A stretch of DNA of 64,000 nt from Arthrobacter silviterrae (GTDB lineage: Bacteria; Actinomycetota; Actinomycetes; Actinomycetales; Micrococcaceae). The stretch lies in assembly GCF_011045165.1 (NCBI RefSeq), contig NZ_JAAKZI010000007.1, forward strand, positions 78,634-142,633. Reading direction: 5' to 3'. Below the pieces are notes generated by a model. That model was not told the DNA's origin. It did not search any database and saw nothing but the letters and a program-made list of their open reading frames with translations. Position 1 is the stretch's first letter. Each line of letters opens with the position of its first letter. Positions 1 to 8,807 of this stretch are shown one piece after another. A program made the position numbers and the translations under genes.

Positions 1-630
1 CGGTCCTGGAGCGCGTTGAGCGAACCCATGCCGGGCACCATCCTTTCGGTGCTGGAGGCGGCGGCACGCGGCGCCTCCGACGTGGAATCCACCCTCAACG
101 GCGACGACTCCAACGTGGCCCTGGTCCGCACCCTTGACGGCGCCGTCTGTGCCGCACGGCAGGCAGTGGCGCTCACGGAATCCCAATTGGACATCCTCAC
201 CAACGCCCATGTGGTGGACGCCGGCGGGGTTGGCCTGCTGCTGATCCTCGACTGCCTGCGCTCCGTGGTGGTCGGCGAACCGCTGCAGGAGGACCTCCTC
301 GACGGCCTCTCCGGCTACAAGGTGCAGGACCCCAACATTGCCCTGACCATGCCGGAACAGTCCGGCGTGGAGGTCATGTGCACGGTCAGCCTGACACCGC
401 TGGCCGCGGCGGGCCTGCGCATGCAGCTGGACGAGCTGGGGGACTCGGTCATCATGAGCGCAGTGTCCGAAGAAGCCGACGACGCCGGCGCCTACCCGTG
501 GCGCGTCCACGTCCATGTGCCGTCACCCGCCACCGCGCTCGACGCCATCCAGGCCGTGGGTGATCCAAACAACGTGAGCATCTCCCAGCTGAGCCCAAAC
601 GCCACCGAAGACGCCCATGACCTCCTCTGA
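1..630 (+). CDS. DAK2-domain (FakA-like) protein, C-terminal part; 5' end outside window
   Basis: The frame is open from base 1, so this is the tail of a larger protein and the TTG at 16 is not its start. The first ~95 residues read as the end of a DhaL/DAK2 phosphotransferase domain (a PGTILSVLEAAARGA stretch, then VVDAGGVGLL). After that comes a segment like the middle domain of fatty-acid kinase FakA (EVMCTVSLTP, then GDSVIMSAVS and WRVHVHVPS). It stops there, without the C-terminal DegV-like domain of full-length FakA, so it may be a shortened actinobacterial version. In FakA the DAK2 domain binds ATP and phosphorylates a fatty acid presented by FakB. The stop overlaps the recG start by 14 bases, so the two are probably co-translated. 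Exact substrate unknown. Confidence 0.75.
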   Translation, partial: RSWSALSEPMPGTILSVLEAAARGASDVESTLNGDDSNVALVRTLDGAVCAARQAVALTESQLDILTNAHVVDAGGVGLLLILDCLRSVVVGEPLQEDLLDGLSGYKVQDPNIALTMPEQSGVEVMCTVSLTPLAAAGLRMQLDELGDSVIMSAVSEEADDAGAYPWRVHVHVPSPATALDAIQAVGDPNNVSISQLSPNATEDAHDLL

Positions 631-2905
631 CCCCACTGCCGACCTCGGCCTGCAACTGTCCCGCCTGGTGGGGGCGGCCACGGCCAAGGCCGTGGAAAAG
701 CACTTGGAGATCACCACCGTGGGGCAGATGCTCCACCAGTTTCCGCGGCGCTATCTGGCCCGCGGCGAACTGACCGACCTAGGCCAGCTGCAGCTGGACG
801 AGGACGTCACCATCCTGGCCAGGGTGGTGGCGCTGAACACCCGGTTCATGCAAACACGCAAGGGCACCATCAGCGACGTCGTCATCACCGACAACTCCGG
901 CCGGCCGTCGTCGCTGGTGATCAGCTTCTTCAACGGCTTCAAGGCCAAGAAGGAACTTCAGCCGGGGGTGCTCGCCATGTTTTCCGGCAAGGTCTCCGCC
1001 TACGGCGGGCACAAGACGCTGACCAACCCGGGCTACGTGCTGGTGGCCGACGACGAACTTGCCGAGCACGAGGCCGAAGTGCAGTCGGCGCGGCCCGTTC
1101 CGATCTACCCGGCCACCGCCAGTTTCCCGAGCTGGAAAACCGGCAAGATCATTGAAACCCTGCTCCCGGCCCTGGACCTGCACCGCATTCCGGACCCCGT
1201 TCCGGCCACGATTGCCGCCCGGGAACGGCTCATGCCGCTGGCCGACGCCTACGAGCAGATCCATTGTCCGGACACCATGGACGACTTCCCGCGTGCCAGG
1301 CAGCGCTTCCGCTACCAGGAGGCCCTGGCCCTCCAAACGGCCCTGGCCCAAAAGCGGTTTGAGGCGGTGCAGCAGGATGCCACCGCCCGGCCACCCGTGC
1401 CTGGTGCACTGCTGGACGCCTTTGACGCCCGCATCCCCTACACCCTCACCGCCGGACAGCAGGAGGTTGGCGATCTGGTGGCGGCTGAGATTGCGGGCGG
1501 GCACCCCATGCAGCGGCTGTTGCAGGGCGAGGTCGGTTCCGGCAAGACGGTGGTTGCCCTGCGCGCCATGCTCCAGGTGGTCGACGCCGGGGGGCAGGCT
1601 GCATTCCTGGCCCCCACCGAGGTTCTCGCCGCCCAGCACCTCCACTCGGTCATGCTGCTGCTGGGCCCGCTGGGGCAGGGGCCCCTGCTGGGCGGCCCGC
1701 ACGCCACCTCCGTGGTGCTGCTGACAGGATCAATGCCCGCGGCGGCCCGCAAGAAGGCCTTGCTTGCGGCAGCCTCCGGCGAGGCTGGAATTGTGATTGG
1801 CACCCACGCGCTGTTTTCGGACAATGTGCAGTTTGCCGACCTGGGGCTCATCGTGGTGGATGAACAGCACAGGTTCGGGGTGGAGCAGCGGGACACCCTG
1901 CGCTCCAAGGCCGCCAAGCCCCCGCACCTTTTGGTCATGACCGCCACCCCCATACCCCGCACCGTCGCCATGACGGTCTTTGGCGACCTGGAGGTTTCCG
2001 AGCTGACCGAACTGCCCCGCGGCAGGGCCCCCATCGCCACCCACGTGGCCCCGCTGGCCGAGCACCCGTCGTGGGAATCGCGGGTCTGGGCACGGGCCCG
2101 CGAGGAGATCGACGCCGGACACCAGGTGTATGTGGTGTGCCCCAAGATCGGCGACGGGGACGCCCCCGGTGGCGGGGCAGCGAGCTCTGCGGGTGGTCCC
2201 GGTGGTCGAGCAGCGAGCTCTGACGCCGCCGGTGGTCGAGCAGCGAGCTCTGCGAGCGCGTCGAGACCAGGGGCCCCCGACGACGACCGTCCCATGGCTG
2301 GTGTGCTCGACGTGGTGCAGTACCTGAGGGGCGTTCCCGCGCTGTCGGGCAAGCGCATCGAGGCACTCCACGGCAGGCTCGATTCCGCCGACAAGCAGGG
2401 CACCATGGCCACCTTTGCCGAAGGCGGGATTGACGTGCTGGTGGCCACCACCGTCATTGAGGTGGGCATGGACGTGCACAATGCCACGCTGATGGTGGTC
2501 CTGGACGCCGACAGGTTTGGCATGTCCCAGCTGCACCAGCTGCGCGGCCGGGTGGGCCGTGGCGGTCACCCGGGCACATGCCTGCTGGTGACGGGGCTGG
2601 AACACGGGCACCCCAGCCGGAAGCGGCTTGACGCCGTCGCGGCCACCACCGATGGATTCGTGCTGGCCCGGGAAGACCTGGAACTGCGGCGTGAGGGTGA
2701 CATCCTGGGCGCCAGGCAGTCCGGAGGGCGCAGCGGCCTGCGCATGCTCAGCGTGCTCCGCGATGAGGACCTCATCGGGCGGGCGCGTGCTGACGCCGCG
2801 GCCATTGTGGCCGCTGACCCGGAATTGGACTACCACCCGGCACTAAAACTTGAAATCGAAACTTACGTCAATGAACAGAATGAGGCCTTCCTTGAACGCG
2901 GCTAG
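617..2905 (+). CDS. recG: ATP-dependent DNA helicase RecG
   Basis: RecG remodels stalled replication forks and Holliday junctions. The N-terminal third carries the wedge/OB domain. The helicase core has Walker A GEVGSGKT (residues 304-311), a DEQH box near 415-418 followed by RFGVEQR, the MTATPIPRT motif, VATTVIEVGMD and QLHQLRGRVGRG. At 762 residues it is somewhat longer than the E. coli enzyme (693). Part of the excess is a low-complexity insert at about residues 516-560, just after VYVVCPKIG, made of three GG(R/G)AASS units encoded by a short DNA repeat (see 2168-2268). The insert lies between helicase motifs at a position where homologues vary, so activity is probably kept. It follows the DAK2 gene with overlapping ends and is followed by rsmD after 27 bases. 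Confidence 0.97.
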   Translation: MTSSDPTADLGLQLSRLVGAATAKAVEKHLEITTVGQMLHQFPRRYLARGELTDLGQLQLDEDVTILARVVALNTRFMQTRKGTISDVVITDNSGRPSSLVISFFNGFKAKKELQPGVLAMFSGKVSAYGGHKTLTNPGYVLVADDELAEHEAEVQSARPVPIYPATASFPSWKTGKIIETLLPALDLHRIPDPVPATIAARERLMPLADAYEQIHCPDTMDDFPRARQRFRYQEALALQTALAQKRFEAVQQDATARPPVPGALLDAFDARIPYTLTAGQQEVGDLVAAEIAGGHPMQRLLQGEVGSGKTVVALRAMLQVVDAGGQAAFLAPTEVLAAQHLHSVMLLLGPLGQGPLLGGPHATSVVLLTGSMPAAARKKALLAAASGEAGIVIGTHALFSDNVQFADLGLIVVDEQHRFGVEQRDTLRSKAAKPPHLLVMTATPIPRTVAMTVFGDLEVSELTELPRGRAPIATHVAPLAEHPSWESRVWARAREEIDAGHQVYVVCPKIGDGDAPGGGAASSAGGPGGRAASSDAAGGRAASSASASRPGAPDDDRPMAGVLDVVQYLRGVPALSGKRIEALHGRLDSADKQGTMATFAEGGIDVLVATTVIEVGMDVHNATLMVVLDADRFGMSQLHQLRGRVGRGGHPGTCLLVTGLEHGHPSRKRLDAVAATTDGFVLAREDLELRREGDILGARQSGGRSGLRMLSVLRDEDLIGRARADAAAIVAADPELDYHPALKLEIETYVNEQNEAFLERG
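2168..2268 (+). repeat. REP-like short repeat inserted in frame within recG
   Basis: The 20-mer GGTGGTCGAGCAGCGAGCTC occurs exactly at 2201-2220 and 2231-2250, with a diverged copy at 2168-2187 (spacings 33 and 30). All three lie in the same reading frame and code for GG(R/G)AASS. The last copy continues into TGCGAGCGCGTCGAGACC, so 2231-2268 forms an imperfect inverted repeat (GGTGGTCGAGC... against ...GTCGAGACC). Palindromic elements of this kind are usually intergenic in high-GC actinobacteria; that statement is from memory, not from a search. Confidence 0.7.
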
Positions 2906-2932
2906 CAACACCCCCCTGACTGCGGAACGCCC

Positions 2933-3511
2933 ATGAGCCGGATCGTTGCCGGGGCAGCCGGCGGCACGGTGCTGGTGTCCGTCCCGGGCGATGCGACACG
3001 GCCCACCACCGACCGGGTGAAGGAGGCGCTTTTTTCGCGCCTGGAAGCTATGAACATGCTCTCGGACTCCCGCGTGCTTGACCTGTACGCCGGCTCGGGC
3101 TCGCTAGGCGTTGAGAGCGCCAGCAGGGGGGCCAAGTCAGTGGAACTGGTTGAGTTCAACGAGAAGGCGGCCGGCGTGTGCCAGCGCAACGCCGAACTGG
3201 TCAACAAGGTGGTCGGATCCAAGGTGGTGAAGGTCCAGCGCTCGCGGGTGGAGACCTTCCTGGCCCGCGTGGCGGAGGCTGGCGTGGACCAGTGGGACCT
3301 GGTGTTCATGGACCCTCCCTACCCCCTGACGGAACCGGAACTCTCACTCGTGCTGGATTTGCTGGGCCCGCGGCTGAGCCCCTACGCCGTGGTGGTGGTG
3401 GAGCGGTCCTCCAGGACTCCCGAACCTGACTGGCCGGCGTCCATCGAACTGTTCGCGGAAAAGAAATACGGCGAAACCCGCCTGTGGTTTGCCGAACCTG
3501 CCGGGCAGTAG
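2933..3511 (+). CDS. rsmD: 16S rRNA (guanine966-N2)-methyltransferase RsmD
   Basis: RsmD methylates G966 of 16S rRNA in the assembling 30S subunit using S-adenosylmethionine. The 192 residues match the family length. The N terminus MSRIVAGAAGG and the RPTTDRVKEALFS segment are typical. The SAM-binding motif is VLDLYAGSGSLGVES, and the N-methyltransferase motif IV reads FMDPPYPL, near residue 125. It lies 27 bases after recG, the usual actinobacterial order. coaD, which often follows rsmD directly, is here displaced by about 3.9 kb. Confidence 0.95.
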   Translation: MSRIVAGAAGGTVLVSVPGDATRPTTDRVKEALFSRLEAMNMLSDSRVLDLYAGSGSLGVESASRGAKSVELVEFNEKAAGVCQRNAELVNKVVGSKVVKVQRSRVETFLARVAEAGVDQWDLVFMDPPYPLTEPELSLVLDLLGPRLSPYAVVVVERSSRTPEPDWPASIELFAEKKYGETRLWFAEPAGQ

Positions 3512-3657
3512 GAAAACCACGCTCCAGGCCTACACATTCGGGTGCCTGCACCGGGTCAATTCCAAGCATCGGCGCGTAGCGTTGATCGGATCAGGGCGGC
3601 CCGTTTCGGTGGAGGCGGACACCGTTAGACGTGCAGGACCTGGAAAGGAACGCGGTC

Positions 3658-5052
3658 ATGCAAATATTGTTGGCATTCCTTCCCCTCATCGTCATCATTG
3701 CGGCGGTGGTGGTGCTCCTGGTGGTGGTCCGGGTGGCCGTCAAAATGATGTGGCAGGTGGCCGAGCCCAACGAGGCCCTGATCATTTCCGGCTTTTCCCG
3801 CGGCCGGCCGGCCACCTCCGACGGCATGGACTTTCGCATTGTGACCGGCAAGGGCGCGTTTGTAGTTCCCGGGCTGCAAACCGTCAGGCCCCTGTCCCTG
3901 ACCTTGAACGAGACCGAACTGCAGGTCAACTGCGTCACCTCCCAGGGCATTCAGGTGGTGGTCCAGGGCGTGGTGATCTTCAAAATTGGGGACTCGACAC
4001 CGTTCATCGCCAACGCGGCACGGCGTTTCCTCGGGCAGCAGGCCAAGATGGAAAGCCAGGTGTACAACGTCTTTGAGGGGCATCTGCGCTCGATCATTGG
4101 CAGCATGACGGTGGAGGAGATTATTCGGGAGCGGGACAAGCTGGCATCCCAGGTCCGCAGCGCCAGCGGAACGGAAATGGAGAAGCTGGGGCTGGTGGTC
4201 GATTCGCTCCAGATCAAGGACCTTGAAGATCCCACGGGGTACATCCAGAACCTGGCAAAGCCGCACATCGCCCAGGTGAAGATGGAGGCCCGAATCGCCG
4301 AAGCCACACGGAACCGGGAGGCTGCCGAGAAGGAGGCCGAAGCGGCGTCGCTCATTGCAGACGCGCAAAGCGTTTCCGCCATCAAGCAGTCCGCCGCCGC
4401 CGCGAACGCCGAACGCGCCCGGGCGAACGCTGCACAGGCGGGCCCGCTGGCGGACGCCACGGCGCGCCAGCAGGTGGTGGTGCAGGAGACCCAGGTGGCC
4501 AAGCTGGAGGCGGACCGCGAGGAGCAAAAGCTGCAAACCACCGTCCGCAAGCCGGCCGACGCCCGGGCCTACGCACAGCGGACCGAGGCCGAAGCCCAGA
4601 AGGCGGCGGACATCAGCGCGGCCGAGGCCCGCGCCCGGAAGACCGAAGTTGAGGCGCAGGCCAATGCGACGGCGGCGGCGGCCATGGCAGGCGCCACGCG
4701 CGTCACCGGCGAGGCCGAGGCGGCGGCGACGAAGGCACGCGGGGAGGCAGCGGCGTCGGCCATCAAGGCGAAAGCCCTGGCCGAGGCGGACGGCATCAAG
4801 GCCCGGGCGGAGGCGCTCGGCACCAACCAGGAGGCCGTCATTTCCCAGCAGCTGGCGGAAAACATGCCGGCCATCGTGGCCGCGGCTGCCGAGCCCTTCG
4901 GCCACGTGGGCCAGCTGACGGTCCTCAACGGCGGCGACGGGGTCAACGAGATGGTGGGCGGCATCCTGGCCCAGGTGGGCAGCTACCTGCCGGCCCTGAC
5001 CGACTCCCTGAAGAAGGGCAGGGGCGATGGCCGGCAGCCGCCCCAGCCGTAG
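3658..5052 (+). CDS. flotillin-like SPFH-domain membrane protein
   Basis: Flotillins scaffold membrane microdomains. I chose the ATG at 3658 because GGAAAGGA lies 8-9 bases upstream; a GTG at 3631 would add nine residues and has no such signal. Residues ~3-27 form one transmembrane helix. An SPFH/band-7 domain follows (NEALIISG, then GAFVVPGLQTV and SLTLNETELQV). From ~200 onward there is a long Ala/Glu-rich coiled coil with many AEA repeats, then a glycine-containing tail. The architecture matches Bacillus FloT/YqiK-type proteins. The next small gene, whose start overlaps this stop, resembles NfeD, the usual flotillin partner. Two minus-strand genes end just beyond the pair, so this is a self-contained two-gene unit. 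Confidence 0.88.
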   Translation: MQILLAFLPLIVIIAAVVVLLVVVRVAVKMMWQVAEPNEALIISGFSRGRPATSDGMDFRIVTGKGAFVVPGLQTVRPLSLTLNETELQVNCVTSQGIQVVVQGVVIFKIGDSTPFIANAARRFLGQQAKMESQVYNVFEGHLRSIIGSMTVEEIIRERDKLASQVRSASGTEMEKLGLVVDSLQIKDLEDPTGYIQNLAKPHIAQVKMEARIAEATRNREAAEKEAEAASLIADAQSVSAIKQSAAAANAERARANAAQAGPLADATARQQVVVQETQVAKLEADREEQKLQTTVRKPADARAYAQRTEAEAQKAADISAAEARARKTEVEAQANATAAAAMAGATRVTGEAEAAATKARGEAAASAIKAKALAEADGIKARAEALGTNQEAVISQQLAENMPAIVAAAAEPFGHVGQLTVLNGGDGVNEMVGGILAQVGSYLPALTDSLKKGRGDGRQPPQP

Positions 5053-5287
5053 GGACATGGACCGGAGCCTGACCGGACGGATTGGCCGGGTGTCCGGCCA
5101 CGTTGGCCCGGGGACTGTGGGGGAGGTGATGGTCCCGTTCCAGGGCGGCACCAGGGCGTTTTTTGCCCATCCCTATGACGGGTCCAGTGACTACCCCGTG
5201 GGGGAGCGGGTGCTCGTCATGTATTTTGAACCCCCGCAGACCGTCTACGTGGAGCAGCTCCCGGACTTCCTCCGCGAGGACGCCTGA
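5027..5287 (+). CDS. small NfeD-like (OB-fold) protein paired with flotillin
   Basis: This short protein starts 26 bases inside the end of the flotillin gene, suggesting translational coupling. The core (LTGRIGRVSGHVGPGTVGEV, then VGERVLVMYFEPPQTVYVE) reads as a small beta barrel like the soluble OB-fold domain of NfeD/YuaF proteins, which partner flotillins. No transmembrane segment is visible, unlike full NfeD, so it may be a stand-alone OB domain. The start is uncertain: ATG 5027 (86 residues) follows AGGGGCG, and ATG 5057 (76 residues) would begin exactly at the conserved part. The family call is by pattern and context only. Confidence 0.6.
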   Translation: MAGSRPSRRDMDRSLTGRIGRVSGHVGPGTVGEVMVPFQGGTRAFFAHPYDGSSDYPVGERVLVMYFEPPQTVYVEQLPDFLREDA

Positions 5288-5291
5288 AAGC

Positions 5292-6065
5292 CTAGCCGGC
5301 GAGCCCGTCGAGCTCCAGGCCGCTGAGCACTGTGGCCGGGTGCGGGCCCGCCGCGACGAGTGCCTGGGACCATTCTTCCGGCCAGGCACCGTCGCGGCCC
5401 ATCAGGATGATGTTGCCGGGAAAGCGGCGGCTAAACAGGCTGGTGGTGCCGTACGCCGCGACGCCGGCCATGGCCGAACGCAGTGCCCGCACTTGGCTGG
5501 AAACCAGCGTAAACCCGGGCTCGTCGCCCACATTGACCAGCAGCACCCCGCCCGGCGCGAGCACGCCCGCGGCCTCCCGGTAAAACTCCGTGCAGGCCAG
5601 GTGCGCGGGCGCGTCCGGTCCGCTGAAGATGTCAAGAATGACGACGTCGAACTCAAGTCCCGCGGGCAGCTCGCCGAGCGCTTCGCGGGCGTCGCCCACA
5701 TGGCCGGTGAGCAACGTCCCGGCCGGCAGGGGGAGCTGTTCAAGGACAAAGTCAAGCAGTTCGCGTTCCAGCTCCACGGCATGCTGGACCGATCCGGGGC
5801 GCGTGGCCTGGATGTAGCGGGCCAGGGTCAGGGCACCGGCCCCCAGGTGCAGCGCGGCAACAGGCTCACCGGCGGGCTTGACCAGGTCCACGGCGTTGGC
5901 AATGCGGCGCAGGTATTCGTAAAACACATCCCCAGGGTGCGCCAGGTTGACATGTGACTGCTCGGCGTTGTCGATGCTCAACACAAACGCATTCGCATGC
6001 CACGGATCGGGATCGATCGTGGCGTGGACGCCGCTGGCGCCCAGGAACCTGCTGGCCAGGACCAC
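5292..6065 (-). CDS. spermidine synthase-like methyltransferase-fold protein
   Basis: This is a Rossmann protein of the polyamine aminopropyltransferase superfamily, 257 residues from the start chosen here. Motifs are the nucleotide-binding ALHLGAGALTLARYI, an acidic VELERELLDFVLEQ, and DVVILDIFSGPDAPAHL in the position of the spermidine-synthase DxxD loop. I chose the GTG at 6065 because its G is the last base of the upstream aminotransferase stop (TAGTG overlap) and AAGGACAGG lies just before it; a start at 6131 would overlap the upstream gene by 67 bases. True spermidine synthase activity is doubtful: many actinobacterial members have unknown substrates. It forms a two-gene minus-strand operon with the aminotransferase. 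Confidence 0.75.
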   Translation of the reverse strand: MVLASRFLGASGVHATIDPDPWHANAFVLSIDNAEQSHVNLAHPGDVFYEYLRRIANAVDLVKPAGEPVAALHLGAGALTLARYIQATRPGSVQHAVELERELLDFVLEQLPLPAGTLLTGHVGDAREALGELPAGLEFDVVILDIFSGPDAPAHLACTEFYREAAGVLAPGGVLLVNVGDEPGFTLVSSQVRALRSAMAGVAAYGTTSLFSRRFPGNIILMGRDGAWPEEWSQALVAAGPHPATVLSGLELDGLAG

Positions 6066-7261
6066 TACAGCCTGTCCTTGAGGGTGGCGAGGCGTTCGGC
6101 GGCCTGTTCCAGCAGCGCTTCCTTCTTGCAAAACGCGAACCTCAGCAGCGAGCGCGTGCGCCGGGCGCCTTCGGGGTGGCAGAACACGGGGACCGGGATC
6201 GCCGCCACGCCCACCAGCTCCGGCAGGCGGCGGGCCAGCGCCGTGGCGTCGGTGATGCCCAGCGCGGATGTGTCGGCGTTGATGAAGTAGGTCCCCTGGG
6301 GCAGGTACACGTCCAGGCCTGCGGCGCGCAGTCCCTCGGCCAGGATGTCCCGCTTGCGGGCCAAGGTGGCTGCGGCGCCGGTGAAGAACTGCTCATCCAT
6401 GCGCAGGCCGGCGGCGATGGCACTTTGGAACGGCGTGCCGGAGGAGTACGTCAGGAACTGCTTGACGGTGCGGGCGGCGGCAACCAGTTCCGCAGGCCCC
6501 GACAGCCAGCCCACCTTCCAGCCTGTATAGGAAAACGTCTTGCCGGCGGAGGAAATGGTCAGCGTGCGGTCCGCGGCACCGGGCAGGGTGGCCACGGGTA
6601 TGTGCCGGGGACCAAACGTCAGGTGCTCGTAGACCTCATCGGTGAGGATGACGGCGTCGTATTTGATGGCAAGGCGCACCACCTCCGTGAGCACGGCCTC
6701 GGGGAACACGGCGCCGGTGGGATTGTGCGGGTTGTTGATGATGACCATCTTGGTGCGCGGGCTGAAGCTGTCTTCCAGGGTTGCCAGGTCCGGCATGAAG
6801 TCCGGGGCCAGGAGTGCGGCGGTGGTGTGGCGGGCGCCGCTGAGGCCGATCATGGCGCCGTAGGAATCATAGAACGGCTCAAAGGTGAGGACCTCGTCGC
6901 CGGGGCCCGTCAGTGACAGGACGGCACTGGCAATGGCCTCGGTGGCGCCGGTGCTGATGATGATTTCAGTTTCAGGATCCGGCGTGAGGCCGTAGAACCG
7001 CTCCTGGTGTTCGGCCACCGCGGTGCGCAGCGACAGGAGGCCCTTTCCGGGTGCGTATTGGTTGTGTCCCGCAGCGATGGCGTCCTGGGCCATGCGGCCC
7101 AGCTCGGCCGGGCCGTCCTCGTCCGGGAACCCCTGGCCCAGGTTGATGGCGCCGTGGCGGGCGGCCAGCGTGGTGATCTCCTCAAAGATCGTCACCCCCA
7201 GGGAGCCGTCGGGGCCCAGAAGGTTGGCGCCCTGCGCGGTGCGCTGCCATGGCGTGCTCAT
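6065..7261 (-). CDS. class I/II PLP-dependent aminotransferase
   Basis: This fold-type I aminotransferase has 398 residues from the ATG at 7261, which has AAGGAG 5 bases upstream. Recognisable are INLGQGFPDEDGP near the N terminus, YAPGKGLLSLR, the cofactor-contacting NNPHNPTGAVF, ILTDEVYEHLTF with the PLP-pairing aspartate, and the Schiff-base lysine in SSAGKTFSYTGWKVGW, with a C-terminal RFAFCKK arginine for the substrate carboxylate. The pattern is that of the kynurenine/methionine aminotransferase and actinobacterial DapC (N-succinyldiaminopimelate aminotransferase) subgroup. The sequence alone does not separate these. It is translationally coupled to the spermidine-synthase-like gene. 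Confidence 0.85.
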   Translation of the reverse strand: MSTPWQRTAQGANLLGPDGSLGVTIFEEITTLAARHGAINLGQGFPDEDGPAELGRMAQDAIAAGHNQYAPGKGLLSLRTAVAEHQERFYGLTPDPETEIIISTGATEAIASAVLSLTGPGDEVLTFEPFYDSYGAMIGLSGARHTTAALLAPDFMPDLATLEDSFSPRTKMVIINNPHNPTGAVFPEAVLTEVVRLAIKYDAVILTDEVYEHLTFGPRHIPVATLPGAADRTLTISSAGKTFSYTGWKVGWLSGPAELVAAARTVKQFLTYSSGTPFQSAIAAGLRMDEQFFTGAAATLARKRDILAEGLRAAGLDVYLPQGTYFINADTSALGITDATALARRLPELVGVAAIPVPVFCHPEGARRTRSLLRFAFCKKEALLEQAAERLATLKDRL

Positions 7262-7443
7262 TGCTGCTCCTTGCTGGCCGTGAGGCGGCGCGGCCGGTGA
7301 AAAGTCGCCTTCACCTGACAACGTTACCTGCAGCGCGCTGCGGGCCGGCGGCTACCGGCCCGTATGGTGGACATTGGCGGCCAATGCCGGGACATGGCTG
7401 GGGCCTGGTCGTCTTGGCGGGGTTCATCGGATAGATTCATGGC

Positions 7444-7959
7444 ATGCGACGCGCCGTCTGCCCAGGGTCGTTTGATCCGATCCACAAGGGGCACATTGAA
7501 GTCATTGCCCGTGCCACCGGCCTCTTTGACGAGGTGATCGTGGCCGTTTCCACCAACTATGCCAAGACGTACAGGTTTTCCCTGGTGGAGCGACTTGAAA
7601 TGGCGCGGACCACTTTCTCCGCACTGTCCGGGATTGTGGTTGAACCGATGGGCGCGGGGCTGCTCTCCGACTTTTGCCACTCGCACGGTGTATCAGCGAT
7701 CGTGAAGGGCCTGCGGTCCTCGTCCGACTTTGACTATGAGCTGCCCATGGCCACCATGAACCGCCAGCTTTCCGGCGTGGAGACCGTGTTCCTGCCGGGG
7801 GACAGCCGCTACCTGCACCTGTCCTCCACCCTCATCAAGGAAGTCCACTCGCTGGGAGGGGATGTTGCCGACTATGTGCCGCGGGCCGTACTGCGCCGCT
7901 TGCAGGGCGACGTGGGTCCGGACACCCGGCCGGTGCCACTGGTTCCACCGAGCCTGTAG
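7444..7959 (+). CDS. coaD: phosphopantetheine adenylyltransferase
   Basis: CoaD makes dephospho-CoA from ATP and 4'-phosphopantetheine, the fourth step of CoA synthesis. The 171 residues match the family (~160). The nucleotidyltransferase signature PGSFDPIHKGH sits near residue 6, with HKGH giving the ATP-binding histidine. The C-terminal part has YLHLSSTLIKEVHSLGGDVADYVP, the equivalent of the usual SSSLVKE(I/V) segment. CoA feeds acyl-carrier-protein activation for the fatty-acid genes at the other end of the window. It is normally close to rsmD; here four genes separate them. Confidence 0.96.
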   Translation: MRRAVCPGSFDPIHKGHIEVIARATGLFDEVIVAVSTNYAKTYRFSLVERLEMARTTFSALSGIVVEPMGAGLLSDFCHSHGVSAIVKGLRSSSDFDYELPMATMNRQLSGVETVFLPGDSRYLHLSSTLIKEVHSLGGDVADYVPRAVLRRLQGDVGPDTRPVPLVPPSL

Positions 7960-8121
7960 CCTGGTCTCCCCGGGACCAACTGCCGGTCGCAGCGCAGGCC
8001 GGCCCTCCGGCGTCGTGCATGGTGAGAGTTACATCACCCGGGACGCGGCACCGTCATGTCGACGCCCGGCCGCGCCCTGCAGTAGACTGGACAAGGCCGA
8101 ATTGGCCCGGTGACGCACGTT

Positions 8122-8150
8122 TTGAAGCCTATGGTTATTCGCGATAGGAT
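8122..8150 (+). promoter_or_regulatory. sigma70-type promoter for yceD-rpmF-rnc-mutM
   Basis: TTGAAG (8122-8127), a 17-base spacer and TAGGAT (8145-8150) fit a housekeeping promoter well. Transcription would begin near 8157. That excludes the in-frame GTG/ATG codons at 8110, 8131 and 8149 as starts of the next gene. Confidence 0.6.
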
Positions 8151-8184
8151 GGTGCGTCGGTCCTATGTTCACTCAGGAGTTCTC

Positions 8185-8748
8185 ATTAGCGCAACCACGT
8201 TGGGCAACAAGTCCAACCATGGCACGCCCCTCACCATTGGTGTCAGGGAGCTTGGGCGAAGCCCGGGCAGCATGTGGACCCTGAAGGAACAAGTACCTGT
8301 GCCGGAGGATTTCGGCACCCCGCTCATTGGCGCGACGCCCGGATCCGAATTGGATCTGGAACTCCGTTTTGAGGCCGTTCATGAAGGAATTCTCGTCTCG
8401 GGAAGCGTGTTGGTCGATCTGACCGGCGAATGCTCCCGTTGCCTTGAGGCCTTCGAGGAAGACCTTGAAGTCAATGTGCAAGAACTTTTCTTCTACGAGG
8501 AACCCGAACAGGGCCTTGACGAAGAGGAAGATCAGCAACGTTGGGTCGAGCACGATTCTATCGATCTTGAACCGGTGTTGCGGGACGCAGTGGTAACCGC
8601 CCTGCCGTTCCAGCCGGTGTGCCGGGAAGACTGTGAGGGCCTGTGTTCCGAATGCGGAATACGCCTTGCGGATGAGCCGGGGCACCACCACGAGATCCTG
8701 GATCCCAGGTGGGCTGCCCTACAGGGCTTAACCGGCGAAGAAAACTAG
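8185..8748 (+). CDS. yceD: YceD/DUF177 family protein, probable ATT start
   Basis: DUF177 proteins sit before rpmF in most bacteria and are linked to 23S rRNA accumulation. The core reads [38 protein letters not shown], then a C-terminal cysteine cluster ([12 protein letters not shown]) and [10 protein letters not shown], all typical. No ATG/GTG/TTG fits well: those at 8110, 8131 and 8149 precede the predicted transcript start (~8157), and the TTG at 8200 has no ribosome site. AGGAG at 8175-8179 is 5 bases before an ATT codon at 8185, giving a 187-residue protein of normal length. I therefore place the start at ATT. The alternative is ATG 8149, which would add 12 residues. Confidence 0.85.
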   Translation: MSATTLGNKSNHGTPLTIGVRELGRSPGSMWTLKEQVPVPEDFGTPLIGATPGSELDLELRFEAVHEGILVSGSVLVDLTGECSRCLEAFEEDLEVNVQELFFYEEPEQGLDEEEDQQRWVEHDSIDLEPVLRDAVVTALPFQPVCREDCEGLCSECGIRLADEPGHHHEILDPRWAALQGLTGEEN

Positions 8749-8807
8749 CAAATCAAGTTTTTTCGTGTTGGCACGTGCCGCACGTTATCGAGAGAAAAGA
8801 GTTTGCC

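Noticed and set aside
16..630. TTG at 16 as the true start of the first gene
   Set aside because: The same frame is open back to base 1 and the sequence there still belongs to the DAK2 domain, so the start is outside the window.
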